Of a DNA stretch of 64,000 bases, positions 44,425 to 53,039 are shown one piece after another (within the stretch, counting starts at the first letter, position 1; each line of letters starts with the position of its first letter). A program made the position numbers and the translations under genes. The notes beneath the pieces are model-generated. The model saw only the letters and a list, made by a program, of their open reading frames with translations, did not search any database and was not told where the DNA came from. This DNA is from an uncultured Prevotella sp. (GTDB lineage: Bacteria > Bacteroidota > Bacteroidia > Bacteroidales > Bacteroidaceae), in assembly GCA_900541575.1 (NCBI GenBank), contig UQKO01000003.1, positions 36,932 to 100,931 on the forward strand, given 5' to 3'.

Positions 44425-45513
44425 TTATTCTTCTACACTAAACTTGTAGATAGTCTTCTGTGTGTAAACCTGTCCGGGCTTGAGTACTACGGGAGGGAAA
44501 TATGCACGATTAGGACTATCGGGGAAATGCTGCGCTTCGAAGCAGAGAGCTGAGTGCTTTCCAAAGGTTGCACCATGCTGGCCTTTATAACCGTCGGCCC
44601 AATTGTCGGAATAGAACTGAACGCCGGGTTCTGTGGTGTATACTTCCATTGAGCGGCCGCTTTTAGGCTCTACAATCTTGGCAGCGAAGGTAAGTTCGCC
44701 CGGTTCGTGCTTGTTGAGTACGAAGCAATGATCGTAACCAGCACCATTCTTGATTTGTTCATCAGCGAAGTCGGTCAAGTGGTCGCCTACACGATGAGGC
44801 TCGGTAAAATCAAATGGAGTGCCTTTCACGCTGCGGATTTCACCCGTAGGAATGCTGTTTTCATCAATAGGAATATAGAAATCGGCATTGATTTGGCAGA
44901 CAACGTCTTCGCACGTAGGAGTGGGATTGCCAATCCCGGCCAAAGAGAAGAAACCATGACTTGTCATGTTTACAATGGTCTTCTTGTTGGTAGTTCCTTT
45001 ATAATCTATTTTAAGCTCGTTGTCATCGGTGAGTGAGTACATCACGGTCATAGACAACTCTCCGGGGAACCCTTCTTCATAGTAGGCAGATACATAGCGT
45101 AGCACGAGGGTGTGGTCATTTACCTGCTCTGCATCCCATACGCGAGCATGGAATCCTGTGGGGCCGCCATGCAAATGGTTGGGACCATTGTTTACAGCCA
45201 AGCTATATTCTTTGCCATTTAAGGTGAACTTTCCATGGCAAATACGATTGCCGTAACGTCCTACCAGCGTGCTTAGGAATGGCTCTGGAGAGTTGATGCA
45301 GTCATCGATGTTGTCGTGACCTTGGATTACGTTGGCATAGTTTCCATCGCGATCGGGGACCATAATAGCCACTAAAGAACCGCCGTAATTTGTTACGGCT
45401 ACTTCCATTCCATTGGTATTATGCAGAAAGAATAGGTCTACTTGCTTTCCTTGCACTTCTTTTTGGAAGTCTTCTCTCTTTAATCCGCAGAGGGGGGTTA
45501 TTGTATTTTCCAT
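44425..45513 (-). CDS. galM: Aldose 1-epimerase (mutarotase)
   Basis: GalM interconverts beta- and alpha-galactose, supplying the alpha form to galactokinase. The 362-residue protein shows NHLHGGPTGFHARVWDA (first catalytic histidine region, near residue 115), TSHGFFSLAG (second histidine region), GYDHCFVLN, and FEAQHFPDSPNRAYFP near the C-terminus with the catalytic glutamate. It is cytoplasmic: no signal peptide is present, unlike some Bacteroides mutarotases. It leads the galM / permease / galK operon; no regulator gene lies beside it. Confidence 0.95.
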   Translation of the reverse strand: MENTITPLCGLKREDFQKEVQGKQVDLFFLHNTNGMEVAVTNYGGSLVAIMVPDRDGNYANVIQGHDNIDDCINSPEPFLSTLVGRYGNRICHGKFTLNGKEYSLAVNNGPNHLHGGPTGFHARVWDAEQVNDHTLVLRYVSAYYEEGFPGELSMTVMYSLTDDNELKIDYKGTTNKKTIVNMTSHGFFSLAGIGNPTPTCEDVVCQINADFYIPIDENSIPTGEIRSVKGTPFDFTEPHRVGDHLTDFADEQIKNGAGYDHCFVLNKHEPGELTFAAKIVEPKSGRSMEVYTTEPGVQFYSDNWADGYKGQHGATFGKHSALCFEAQHFPDSPNRAYFPPVVLKPGQVYTQKTIYKFSVEE

Positions 45514-46114
45514 GATAATGAACGATTAATGTTGCTATTTGTATTATTTACCTTGCAAATTTGGATAAAAGATTTGAGATGTCAAAGGTTTTTACTAAAA
45601 AAATATCCCTATAATTCGCGTATTTCTCATTCCTTCCAAAGTGTTTGTAAAAAAAGGAATCGTGGAATGTTCTCGGAGCTTGTTGATATTCAATAGGTTT
45701 CGAAAGATAGTGCAAGTTTCTTTTTCTCTAATTTTGCTTTTCTTGTTCATAAATAATTCAAGATGTGGCTTCAAAGTGGTTTCTTGATGGGCAAATAGGA
45801 ATTTCTTACTGGGCATCTAGTTTATTTTAGATGGGCATTCCGTATAATTTTGTTGGGCTAAAAGTGATTTGTTGCTTGAATATTGTGTGTCCTTTTTTCT
45901 AGATTGTAAAATATCTTTGTCAAAATATTTTACAACAAAAAGGAGAAACTCGTTATGCGAATAACTAAGTTTTTATTGCTTTACGGAGATAGGATAAGAT
46001 GTCTCTAGGCTTTTGCATCTTTACGCATATTGCCGGTTAAAGAATCTTTTCCTTGTTTTTGTTTCGGTCTTATTTAATCTTACACTATCTTTGTGGTCAA
46101 AAACAAAAAAGAAA
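45514..46114. other. Intergenic region between divergent units, 601 bases
   Basis: The region separates galM (minus) from the helicase gene (plus). It holds a palindrome overlapping a -7-type box (45904-45935), a 17-codon open frame with an AGGAG 10 bases ahead (45955-46008: MRITKFLLLYGDRIRCL), and a TATCTTTG box at 46086-46093. A 73-codon minus-strand frame at 45595-45816 looks non-coding. Confidence 0.55.
45904..45935 (+). promoter_or_regulatory. Palindrome overlapping a candidate -7 box
   Basis: TTGTAAAATAT (45904-45914) and its exact complement (45925-45935) flank a TATCTTTG box (45912-45919). A dyad centred on a promoter box could be an operator. No proper -33 element is evident. Confidence 0.4.
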
Positions 46115-47449
46115 ATGTTAGGTAAAGAAACGATATTCAAAAATCTAGGCATAGAGTCTTTGACTCAGATGCAACTTCAGATGGAATCCTGCACTCGTCA
46201 AGAGGGTGGGGTTGTATTGCTTTCGCCTACAGGCTCGGGTAAAACTTTGGCCTATCTTCTTCCGTTGATAAGGGAAATTAATGCAGAAATTGCAGCCTTG
46301 CAAGCTGTGGTTGTAGTACCTACGCGCGAACTTGCTCAACAAAGCGAGGATGTGATGAAAAGAATGAAGACTGGATTGCGCTCACTTTCGCTCTATGGCG
46401 GACGTCCCGCGATGGAAGAACATCGAAGGATTAAGGAAGTAAAGCCTCAAGTGGTATTTGCAACGCCAGGAAGATTGAACGACCATTTATCGAAAGGAAA
46501 CTTAGACTCTTTACTTGTAAGGGTTGTAGTAATAGACGAATTTGATAAGTGTTTAGAGCTTGGTTTTCAAGAAGAAATGAATCAGCTGCTATTGCAGTTT
46601 AGGCGTGCAAGTCGTTGCTGGCTAACATCTGCTACAGATGCAGAGGAAATTCCTGATTTCATGTCGCTACTGAAAATGAAGTTTGAGAAATTAAACTTTC
46701 TAAAACAAGCGGAGGAACTTAGGGAACGTATTTCAATGAAGTGTGTACTTTCGTCTGAAAAAGACAAACTGCCTGCGTTGGGTCGTTTGCTCACGCTTGT
46801 TGGAGATGCACCTACAATCGTCTTTGTATCTTATAGAGAAAGTGTAGATCGTGTGTGGAAATGGCTTGTATCAGAAGGGTTTTCTGCAGTGGCCTATCAC
46901 GGTGGAATGGAACAAGAGTTCCGAGAAAGAGCACTCTATCGTTTTCGCAGTGGTTCGGCAAATGTCTTGGTCAGTACAGACTTGGCTGCGCGTGGATTAG
47001 ATATTCCTGAAGTTCGTGTAGTGGTGCATTATCATCTGCCGTTAAAGGCTGAAGAGTTTACACACAGAAATGGACGAACAGCTCGATGGAACGCAGAGGG
47101 TGTGATTTACTTGATTCAAGGTCCTACCGAACATTTACCTGACTATTTGGAGGCAGATGAGGTGGAATACGAGGATTTGTCTGCAATAACCTCGTATAAG
47201 CCAGCGGCTCCACACTATGTTACTCTTTATATAGGTAGAGGCAAGCGTGACAAATTGAGTAAATCTGATGTTTTGGGCTTCTTTTGCAAGAAAGGAGGAT
47301 TAAAAGCAGCGAATATTGGTCGCATAGATATAGGTTCTCATTACGCCTATGTGGCTATAGAGCGTGTTAAGGTAAAAGAAGTTTTGACTCGTATTACCAA
47401 CGAGAAGATAAAGGGCATGAAGACACTCATAGAAGTGATGAGGAAATAA
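46115..47449 (+). CDS. DEAD-box RNA helicase, DbpA-like
   Basis: The 444-residue protein (start ATG at 46115; the frame is open 34 codons further left but a TATCTTTG promoter box at 46086-46093 lies within that part) is an ATP-dependent RNA helicase. Motifs in order: Q-motif region (SLTQMQ), Walker A SPTGSGKT (37-44), PTRELAQQ, TPGR, the DEAD position reading DEFD (VVVIDEFDK), SAT, and motif VI HRNGRTARW. The last 70 residues (YIGRGKRDKLSKSDVLGFF onward) resemble the DbpA-type RNA-binding domain, which targets 23S rRNA hairpin 92 in E. coli. A ribosome-assembly role is therefore likely. It heads a plus-strand run with the DUF4375 gene and smpB. Confidence 0.9.
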   Translation: MLGKETIFKNLGIESLTQMQLQMESCTRQEGGVVLLSPTGSGKTLAYLLPLIREINAEIAALQAVVVVPTRELAQQSEDVMKRMKTGLRSLSLYGGRPAMEEHRRIKEVKPQVVFATPGRLNDHLSKGNLDSLLVRVVVIDEFDKCLELGFQEEMNQLLLQFRRASRCWLTSATDAEEIPDFMSLLKMKFEKLNFLKQAEELRERISMKCVLSSEKDKLPALGRLLTLVGDAPTIVFVSYRESVDRVWKWLVSEGFSAVAYHGGMEQEFRERALYRFRSGSANVLVSTDLAARGLDIPEVRVVVHYHLPLKAEEFTHRNGRTARWNAEGVIYLIQGPTEHLPDYLEADEVEYEDLSAITSYKPAAPHYVTLYIGRGKRDKLSKSDVLGFFCKKGGLKAANIGRIDIGSHYAYVAIERVKVKEVLTRITNEKIKGMKTLIEVMRK

Positions 47450-47518
47450 AAAAATACGCAAAAAGTTCAATGTAGATTAGAGTTATAGTATAGAATTAGT
47501 AAAACGAATCATATATAT

Positions 47519-48022
47519 ATGAATATCAAAATAAAAGAATCTGTATTGCAACAGGCTGCTTCCGAAGGAATGGATGCCTTTCTCGACGCTATCGTACGTG
47601 CTATTAAAATTCAGGTTGGCGAGGAATTAAGTGGTGAATCTATGCAACAACTAAATGCAGAACAAATCACGCTATGGGGTTATTGCTTACTTCGTGATGA
47701 GTTGATGGATGGAGGATTCGTGCAACTGATTTATAATGGTTATGGTCCTTTTTTCTTTGACAATCCTTTTGCAAAAGCTATGCGCCTGTGGGGGTTGCAC
47801 GATTTTTCAAAATTGCTTTATAAAGCTAAAAGCGAATATGATGAGCACAAAGTCGATTTGACGCGCGAACGCACGGATGAAGAGTTTATGGCTCTCTTTG
47901 AGCAGTATCCTGCATTTGACGACTTAGACGATACCTTCGTTGAGGAAGAAGAGCAAATCACAGCTGCAGTTGCTTACTATGTGGACGAACATATAGATAG
48001 TTTTGTAATTGTTGAAAAATAA
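47519..48022 (+). CDS. DUF4375 (DMP19-family) protein
   Basis: The 167-residue protein has the family core: an acidic helical stretch with QITLWGYCLLRDELMDGGFVQLIYNGYGPFFFDNPFAKAMRLWG, and a strongly acidic C-terminal part (FDDLDDTFVEEEEQITAAVAYYVDEHIDSF). DMP19-type proteins have been described as DNA mimics in Neisseria, where acidic surfaces imitate DNA to titrate a regulator; whether this one does so is unknown. It lies 69 bases after the helicase and ends 6 bases before smpB, so the three are probably cotranscribed. Confidence 0.8.
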   Translation: MNIKIKESVLQQAASEGMDAFLDAIVRAIKIQVGEELSGESMQQLNAEQITLWGYCLLRDELMDGGFVQLIYNGYGPFFFDNPFAKAMRLWGLHDFSKLLYKAKSEYDEHKVDLTRERTDEEFMALFEQYPAFDDLDDTFVEEEEQITAAVAYYVDEHIDSFVIVEK

Positions 48023-48028
48023 AATGTA

Positions 48029-48505
48029 ATGGCAAAGAATAAAGTACTACCTACTTCAAGAATAAATATTAAGAATAAGCGAGCTGAACATGATTTTCTA
48101 GTAATAGATAAGTATACAGCGGGCGTTGTACTCACGGGAACAGAAATCAAGAGTATTCGAGCGGGTAAGGCAAGTTTAGTGGATACTTTCTGTTATATTC
48201 ATAATGGTGAAATGTGGATGAAAAATTCATATATTGCCGAGTACGATTTCGGATCGTATAATAATCATGCTACGCGTCGTGATAGGAAACTTCTGCTCAA
48301 TCGAAAAGAGATCCTTTCTTTACAAGATGATACGAAATCACCTGGTTTTACCATTGTACCCCTACGTATGTTTATCAATGAAAAGGGATTAGCCAAGGTG
48401 GTGATAGGGTTGTGTCGTGGTAAGAAAGAATACGACAAGCGTAACACGCTTAAAGAAAAACAGGACCGCCGAGAAATGGATCGTGCCATGAAAGCGCGTC
48501 TTTGA
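48029..48505 (+). CDS. smpB: SsrA-binding protein SmpB
   Basis: SmpB binds tmRNA and carries it to stalled ribosomes for trans-translation. The 158-residue protein shows the beta-barrel core (RAEHDFLVIDKYTAGVVLTGTEIKSIR, ASLVDTFCYI, AEYDFGSYNNHATRRDRKLLL) and the basic C-terminal tail (GKKEYDKRNTLKEKQDRREMDRAMKARL) that forms a helix in the mRNA channel. It starts 6 bases after the DUF4375 stop. The tmRNA gene is not in this window. Confidence 0.97.
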   Translation: MAKNKVLPTSRINIKNKRAEHDFLVIDKYTAGVVLTGTEIKSIRAGKASLVDTFCYIHNGEMWMKNSYIAEYDFGSYNNHATRRDRKLLLNRKEILSLQDDTKSPGFTIVPLRMFINEKGLAKVVIGLCRGKKEYDKRNTLKEKQDRREMDRAMKARL

Positions 48506-48540
48506 TTATAAAAGAAGTAAGATTTGAAGTGTTCAAAGTT

Positions 48541-49656
48541 ATGAGGCATTGTTTTGTATACTTATTGAGTGTGATATTGTGTGTATGTATGGATGGTTCT
48601 CATTTGCTACATGCACAGTCTTTGTGTTCAGTTGTGATCAAAGATGCTCATTTCATTGAAAAAAAGTCCGAGAAATCTTATTATTTTATAGGTGCTAACT
48701 TAGGCAATTTGACTTTACTAGATGCTTTAGAAAAATCAAATGGTGCAAAATCGATTGCTCATGCAATCACTTCTTTAAAGGAAAGGGGCGTAAATAATGT
48801 CTCTATTTCTTTGGATAATTTGGGGAGCATTTCGACTGCTTCCAAGGATTGGAATATCCTTGATAAATTGTTGCGATATCTAAGAAAAGAGGGTATGTAT
48901 GCTACAATAGGCATTCCTATTTATTCTTCAAAAGTTTCTGATAATTATGAAAGTACGATAAGGTATTTAATTAAAAGATATAGAATATCAGATAGCAAGA
49001 ACAATTCCTTAGGAAAGTCTATTATAACATGGAAACTTTTTCCAGACTCAAGCTATGAGTCAATGAGAATAAGTATGGATAACGTAAATCAAATTGCCTC
49101 TCTTATAAAATCTATCGATGAAGAGCATTTGATAACAGTTTCCGCGTATATCCCTGTAAATAGCAGAGAAGAACAGACATTACAGAATATCATGGAACTA
49201 GAGGATGTAGACTTCGTGTCTATTATTGCAGATCCTTATGAAATGGGGTGGATTACGGCGTCAAACTTTTACAATGGATTAGCTCGCGTCTATGTTCGTA
49301 CGGATGAAGGATTAGAAATTTGTAATCGTGTGGCACAGCGAATGGGAAAGCCCTATATACTCAGTGATGTTTGCTATCCACGTGATGCGATGGCTAGAAT
49401 GGAAGGCACGCTATCTGATGCCCGTGATTCGTATTTCAGTTACATCTTCAGCAAACTCTATGACTCTTGTCAACATCAAATGCCTCTTTCAGCAATAGAA
49501 TTTTGTTGTGCTATTGCATACAATCCTTTACTAGAAAATACAGATGAGGATAAAAAAGCATCATTTTCATGGAAAGAGGATTGGATGGCAAAATCTGTTT
49601 TTCTTTCCGATAAAAAAACGATGAATATTGTAGAAAGTGCGATAGATTCGTTGTAA
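48541..49656 (+). CDS. Secreted GH5-like (mannanase-type) protein, catalytic residues apparently lost
   Basis: From the ATG at 48541 the protein has 371 residues with a signal peptide (residues 1-26, ending HAQS). The start is preferred over a TTG at 48502 because it gives a clean signal sequence. The mature part follows the pattern of GH5 endo-mannanases: SYYFIGANLGN (like YYFVGTN), SLKERGVNNVSIS, a second strand MYATIGIPIY, ITWKLFPDS (161-170) where active enzymes have W.LANEP, DFVSIIADPYEMGW, KPYILSDVCYPRD (270-282) where they have KP.VLEEFGYPRD, and RDSYFSYIFSKLYDS. By this alignment the acid/base Glu is Asp169 and the nucleophile Glu is Asp276. It begins 35 bases after smpB and may be cotranscribed. 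It could be a binding protein or a diverged enzyme. Confidence 0.65.
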   Translation: MRHCFVYLLSVILCVCMDGSHLLHAQSLCSVVIKDAHFIEKKSEKSYYFIGANLGNLTLLDALEKSNGAKSIAHAITSLKERGVNNVSISLDNLGSISTASKDWNILDKLLRYLRKEGMYATIGIPIYSSKVSDNYESTIRYLIKRYRISDSKNNSLGKSIITWKLFPDSSYESMRISMDNVNQIASLIKSIDEEHLITVSAYIPVNSREEQTLQNIMELEDVDFVSIIADPYEMGWITASNFYNGLARVYVRTDEGLEICNRVAQRMGKPYILSDVCYPRDAMARMEGTLSDARDSYFSYIFSKLYDSCQHQMPLSAIEFCCAIAYNPLLENTDEDKKASFSWKEDWMAKSVFLSDKKTMNIVESAIDSL

Positions 49657-49751
49657 ATATTTAGGGAAACAAGTGCGAATAAAGGATATGTATAATTTAA
49701 TAAACTTCTTTTGGGGGAAAGAGGCGTATGTTCTTTTGTATTTTGCAGAAT

Positions 49752-51152
49752 CTAAATATGCAAATCTAGAGCGTTGAGTAGGTCTCCGATATCGTGTATT
49801 CTCATTTCTTGGCAGAAAAGTTTCATTAGTGTATCTGCCGCAAAATTAATGGATTGCTTTGCGTGTCTTTCCATAGATTCTCTATCCTTCAGTTTGTACA
49901 TAGCATAGGTGACGTAGGCATGAAGCTGATCAATCATCAGACTGTTTGCTTCCTCGCTAAGGGTGTACCATAATTGCGAAGCTTCATCGAAACATTTATT
50001 TTCTACCAAAAGTTGAGCAATGGACATATACTCTTTTTCAGTAATCCCAGGGCAATAGACGGCTTGTGTTAGTTCTAGAACGGCTTGCTCTGTGGCGTTG
50101 AATGCAAACATGAGATTTGCTAGTTGCATGTAAGGATCGAATGGTGAGCCGCCAGAAAGACATGAAAACAATATATCTTCGGCTTCTGTATAACATCCTT
50201 CTGCTACATAGATGTATGCCAAATTGCCAATGATTCGTGCTCTGTCAGGACTATCTACCGGACAGAGTTTCAAAGCCTCTTGAAAGTGATTTAGCGAGTT
50301 TTCTGTTTGGTTGAGTGCAAACAGCTGTTCACCGGCTCGAAGGTAAAAGTCATAATTATTGGGTAAAATTCGAATACACTCGTTGCATAATCGAAGCGTT
50401 TCTTCTGCTGACTTGAGGCATGAATAAGCATAAATTTTGAGTATCATGGCTCGACTATTCTTCTCGTCAATGGCAAGAGCATAGTCGCAACTTTGAATAG
50501 AATCTTCCATCATGTTGCATTTTTGCTGAATATCGGCTAAGTGAATCCAGGTTTCTGCGTCATAGGGAGTATCGTCTATCATCTGATTGACAATCTCTCG
50601 ACATTTCTCAAATTCATTCATGGTGTAGAAACATTCTGTAAGTAACTCATCTACACGACGACGGAATTTGTACTTTCGAGGTATGGTTAGAAGCAATCCT
50701 ATGGCTCGTTTAATAAATCCATAGTCTACCATTATTTCTGCTAAATCGAGAAACCAATCGTAATCTTCTTCGTGCATCTCGGCTGGTAAACAGTCTGTGA
50801 TACGATGAATGGCTTGTGATGTTCTTGAGGCGGCAATATCCTGTTCCGCATAAAATAGTTGTACATCTCGGTGAGCCTGATTGGGAATATTCTTGATGAT
50901 GTTTTGCGCTTCTGCCCAGTTTCCTTTGGCTTTCAGTCGGTAGGCTTTGACAATGAGTACATCTTCACTTTCTGGATGCAAGCGTTCAGCAAATCGCATG
51001 ATGCGTTCTACATCATATTCTCGATTGTTTTTCTCATAAAAATCCTCGATGTCCATCAACACAGATGCATCCATATAAAAGTCTTCGCCCGATTCTATCT
51101 TGTGTTCGTATTCTTCTATTGCTTCTAGAAGATATTTATTATCGTTGTTCAT
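49752..51152 (-). CDS. Tetratricopeptide-repeat protein
   Basis: The 466-residue protein is made almost wholly of TPR helical pairs (for example AETWIHLADIQQKCNMMEDSIQSCDYAL, YDFYLRAGEQLFALNQTENSLNHFQEAL, RIIGNLAYIYVAEGCYTEAEDIL). No signal peptide or membrane helix is present, so it is probably a cytoplasmic scaffold. Its partners are unknown. It lies downstream of glnS on the minus strand, separated by 127 bases containing a terminator-like hairpin, so it likely has its own promoter. Confidence 0.8.
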   Translation of the reverse strand: MNNDNKYLLEAIEEYEHKIESGEDFYMDASVLMDIEDFYEKNNREYDVERIMRFAERLHPESEDVLIVKAYRLKAKGNWAEAQNIIKNIPNQAHRDVQLFYAEQDIAASRTSQAIHRITDCLPAEMHEEDYDWFLDLAEIMVDYGFIKRAIGLLLTIPRKYKFRRRVDELLTECFYTMNEFEKCREIVNQMIDDTPYDAETWIHLADIQQKCNMMEDSIQSCDYALAIDEKNSRAMILKIYAYSCLKSAEETLRLCNECIRILPNNYDFYLRAGEQLFALNQTENSLNHFQEALKLCPVDSPDRARIIGNLAYIYVAEGCYTEAEDILFSCLSGGSPFDPYMQLANLMFAFNATEQAVLELTQAVYCPGITEKEYMSIAQLLVENKCFDEASQLWYTLSEEANSLMIDQLHAYVTYAMYKLKDRESMERHAKQSINFAADTLMKLFCQEMRIHDIGDLLNALDLHI

Positions 51153-51175
51153 GGATATCTGTTTCTTTAAAGTAT

Positions 51176-51238
51176 AAGGCTACGCTGAAAAAGAGATTAA
51201 TCTAGTGTTTTAGATTACCCTTCATTCAGCGTAGCCTT
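51176..51238 (-). terminator. Terminator of glnS
   Basis: Arms AAGGCTACGCTGAA (51176-51189) and 51225-51238 pair over 14 bp, with an inner AGATTAATCT / TAGATTA structure; located 42 bases past glnS. Confidence 0.7.
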
Positions 51239-51279
51239 TATGTGTATAGAGTTTTATGCGAATTGCATACTGAAAATTT

Positions 51280-52983
51280 CTACTTCTTTTTTGCCCAAGT
51301 GTCCTTAAGGCTTACCGTGCGATTGAACACGAGGTGGTTGGGTGTAGAATTCTTATCTATAGTGAAATAGCCAGTGCGCTGGAATTGTAAATAGTGGTTG
51401 CCAGTGGGATTCTCCGCAGCAAATTTCTCTACGTAGCAATTGTTGAGCACCTTTAGCGAATCCGGATTGAGCAATTCTCGGAAATCACGATCATCGGCCG
51501 AAGGATTCTCCACATTGAACAGTCTATCGTAAAGTCTCACTTCTGCAGGTACACTATGCGCTACGCTTACCCAATGAAGTGTACCCTTTACTTTGCGGTT
51601 GGCACCTTCCATTCCACTCTTGCTAGTGGGGTCGTACTCTGCATAAATCTCTTCAATCGTACCATCGGCAGCTTTCTTACATCCTGTGCATTTTACGATG
51701 TAAGCATTCTTTAAACGCACTTCCTTGCCTGGTACCATTCTAAAGAACTTCTTGGGGGCATCTTCCATAAAGTCAGCGCGTTCCATCCAAAGTTCACGAC
51801 TAAAAGTTATGGTATGCGTACCATCCTCCTCGCGTTCGGGATTGTTGATCGCTTCCATTTCCTCCGTTTTGTCCTCTGGATAGTTGGTGATGATGAGTTT
51901 CACAGGATCAAGCACAGCGCTTACACGAAGAGCACGTGCGTTGAGGTCTTCGCGTGCGGCTGCTTCAAGCATGGCATAGTCGTTGAGTGCATCAAACTTG
52001 GTATATCCAATCATGTCAATAAACTTACGCACGGCTTCTGGTGAATAGCCACGACGACGAAGTCCGCATACGGTCGGCATGCGTGGATCGTCCCATCCAT
52101 CAACCAAATGCTCTTGCACAAGGGCGAGGAGTTTACGTTTAGACATGACCGTGTAAGTCAGGTTCAGTCGATTAAATTCATACTGATGTGGACGATTGTC
52201 GTCGAGGTCTTTCCCCTCTTTCAACTCGTCAATGAAGTGGTCGTAAAGCGGACGATGGGGCACGAACTCAAGTGTACAAATAGAGTGGGTTACTCCTTCA
52301 AAGTAATCGCTTTGTCCGTGAGCAAAGTCATACATGGGGTATACTTTCCACTTACTTCCTGTGCGGTGGTGTTCCTTATTGATGATGCGATAGATAATCG
52401 GGTCGCGGAAATGCATGTTAGGATTGGCCATATCGATTTTTGCACGAAGTACCATTGCACCTTCCGCAATTTCGCCAGTATTCATCTTTTCAAAGAGTTC
52501 TAGGCTTTCCTCAATGGGACGGTTGCGGTAGGGGCTTTCTTGACCAGGTTGGGTGGGGGTGCCTTTTTGAGCAGCAATCTCTTCGCTAGTTTGCTCATCA
52601 ACATAGGCTTTCCCTTCCTTTATCAATCGGATGGCAAAGTCCCATAATTGTTGGAAGTAATCAGAAGCATGGTAAATGTGTCCCCATTTGAAACCAAGCC
52701 ACTGGATGTCTTCCTTGATAGCATCTACGTATTCAGTGTCTTCTTTCTGTGGATTGGTGTCATCAAATCGAAGATTACATACACCACCAAACTTCTGTGC
52801 TACACCGAAGTCCATGCAAATAGCTTTGGCATGACCAATGTGTAGATAGCCGTTGGGTTCAGGTGGAAAACGAGTTTGGAGACGTCCTCCGTTCTTTCCC
52901 TCTTTGAGGTCGTTAGCTACAATTTGCTCGATAAAGTTCAAGCTTTTCTTTTCTGTGCTTTCGCTATTATTTATTTCTGTCAT
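51280..52983 (-). CDS. glnS: Glutaminyl-tRNA synthetase
   Basis: GlnRS charges tRNA-Gln directly; its presence means the organism need not rely on the GatCAB route for glutamine. The 567-residue protein (ATG at 52983; a TTG lies two codons upstream) shows RFPPEPNGYLHIGHAKA with an intact HIGH motif, the VMSKRKL form of the KMSKS loop, RGYSPEAVRKF in the tRNA-acceptor region, and two beta-barrel anticodon-binding domains at the C-terminus (ELWMERADFMEDAPKKFFRMVPGKEVRL onward). It follows recQ by 56 bases on the same strand and is probably in the same operon. Confidence 0.97.
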   Translation of the reverse strand: MTEINNSESTEKKSLNFIEQIVANDLKEGKNGGRLQTRFPPEPNGYLHIGHAKAICMDFGVAQKFGGVCNLRFDDTNPQKEDTEYVDAIKEDIQWLGFKWGHIYHASDYFQQLWDFAIRLIKEGKAYVDEQTSEEIAAQKGTPTQPGQESPYRNRPIEESLELFEKMNTGEIAEGAMVLRAKIDMANPNMHFRDPIIYRIINKEHHRTGSKWKVYPMYDFAHGQSDYFEGVTHSICTLEFVPHRPLYDHFIDELKEGKDLDDNRPHQYEFNRLNLTYTVMSKRKLLALVQEHLVDGWDDPRMPTVCGLRRRGYSPEAVRKFIDMIGYTKFDALNDYAMLEAAAREDLNARALRVSAVLDPVKLIITNYPEDKTEEMEAINNPEREEDGTHTITFSRELWMERADFMEDAPKKFFRMVPGKEVRLKNAYIVKCTGCKKAADGTIEEIYAEYDPTSKSGMEGANRKVKGTLHWVSVAHSVPAEVRLYDRLFNVENPSADDRDFRELLNPDSLKVLNNCYVEKFAAENPTGNHYLQFQRTGYFTIDKNSTPNHLVFNRTVSLKDTWAKKK

Positions 52984-53039
52984 AATCAATAGGGTAGGGA
53001 AGGTTGCATCCGCTTTTAGCGAACACGTCCAACAAAGGT

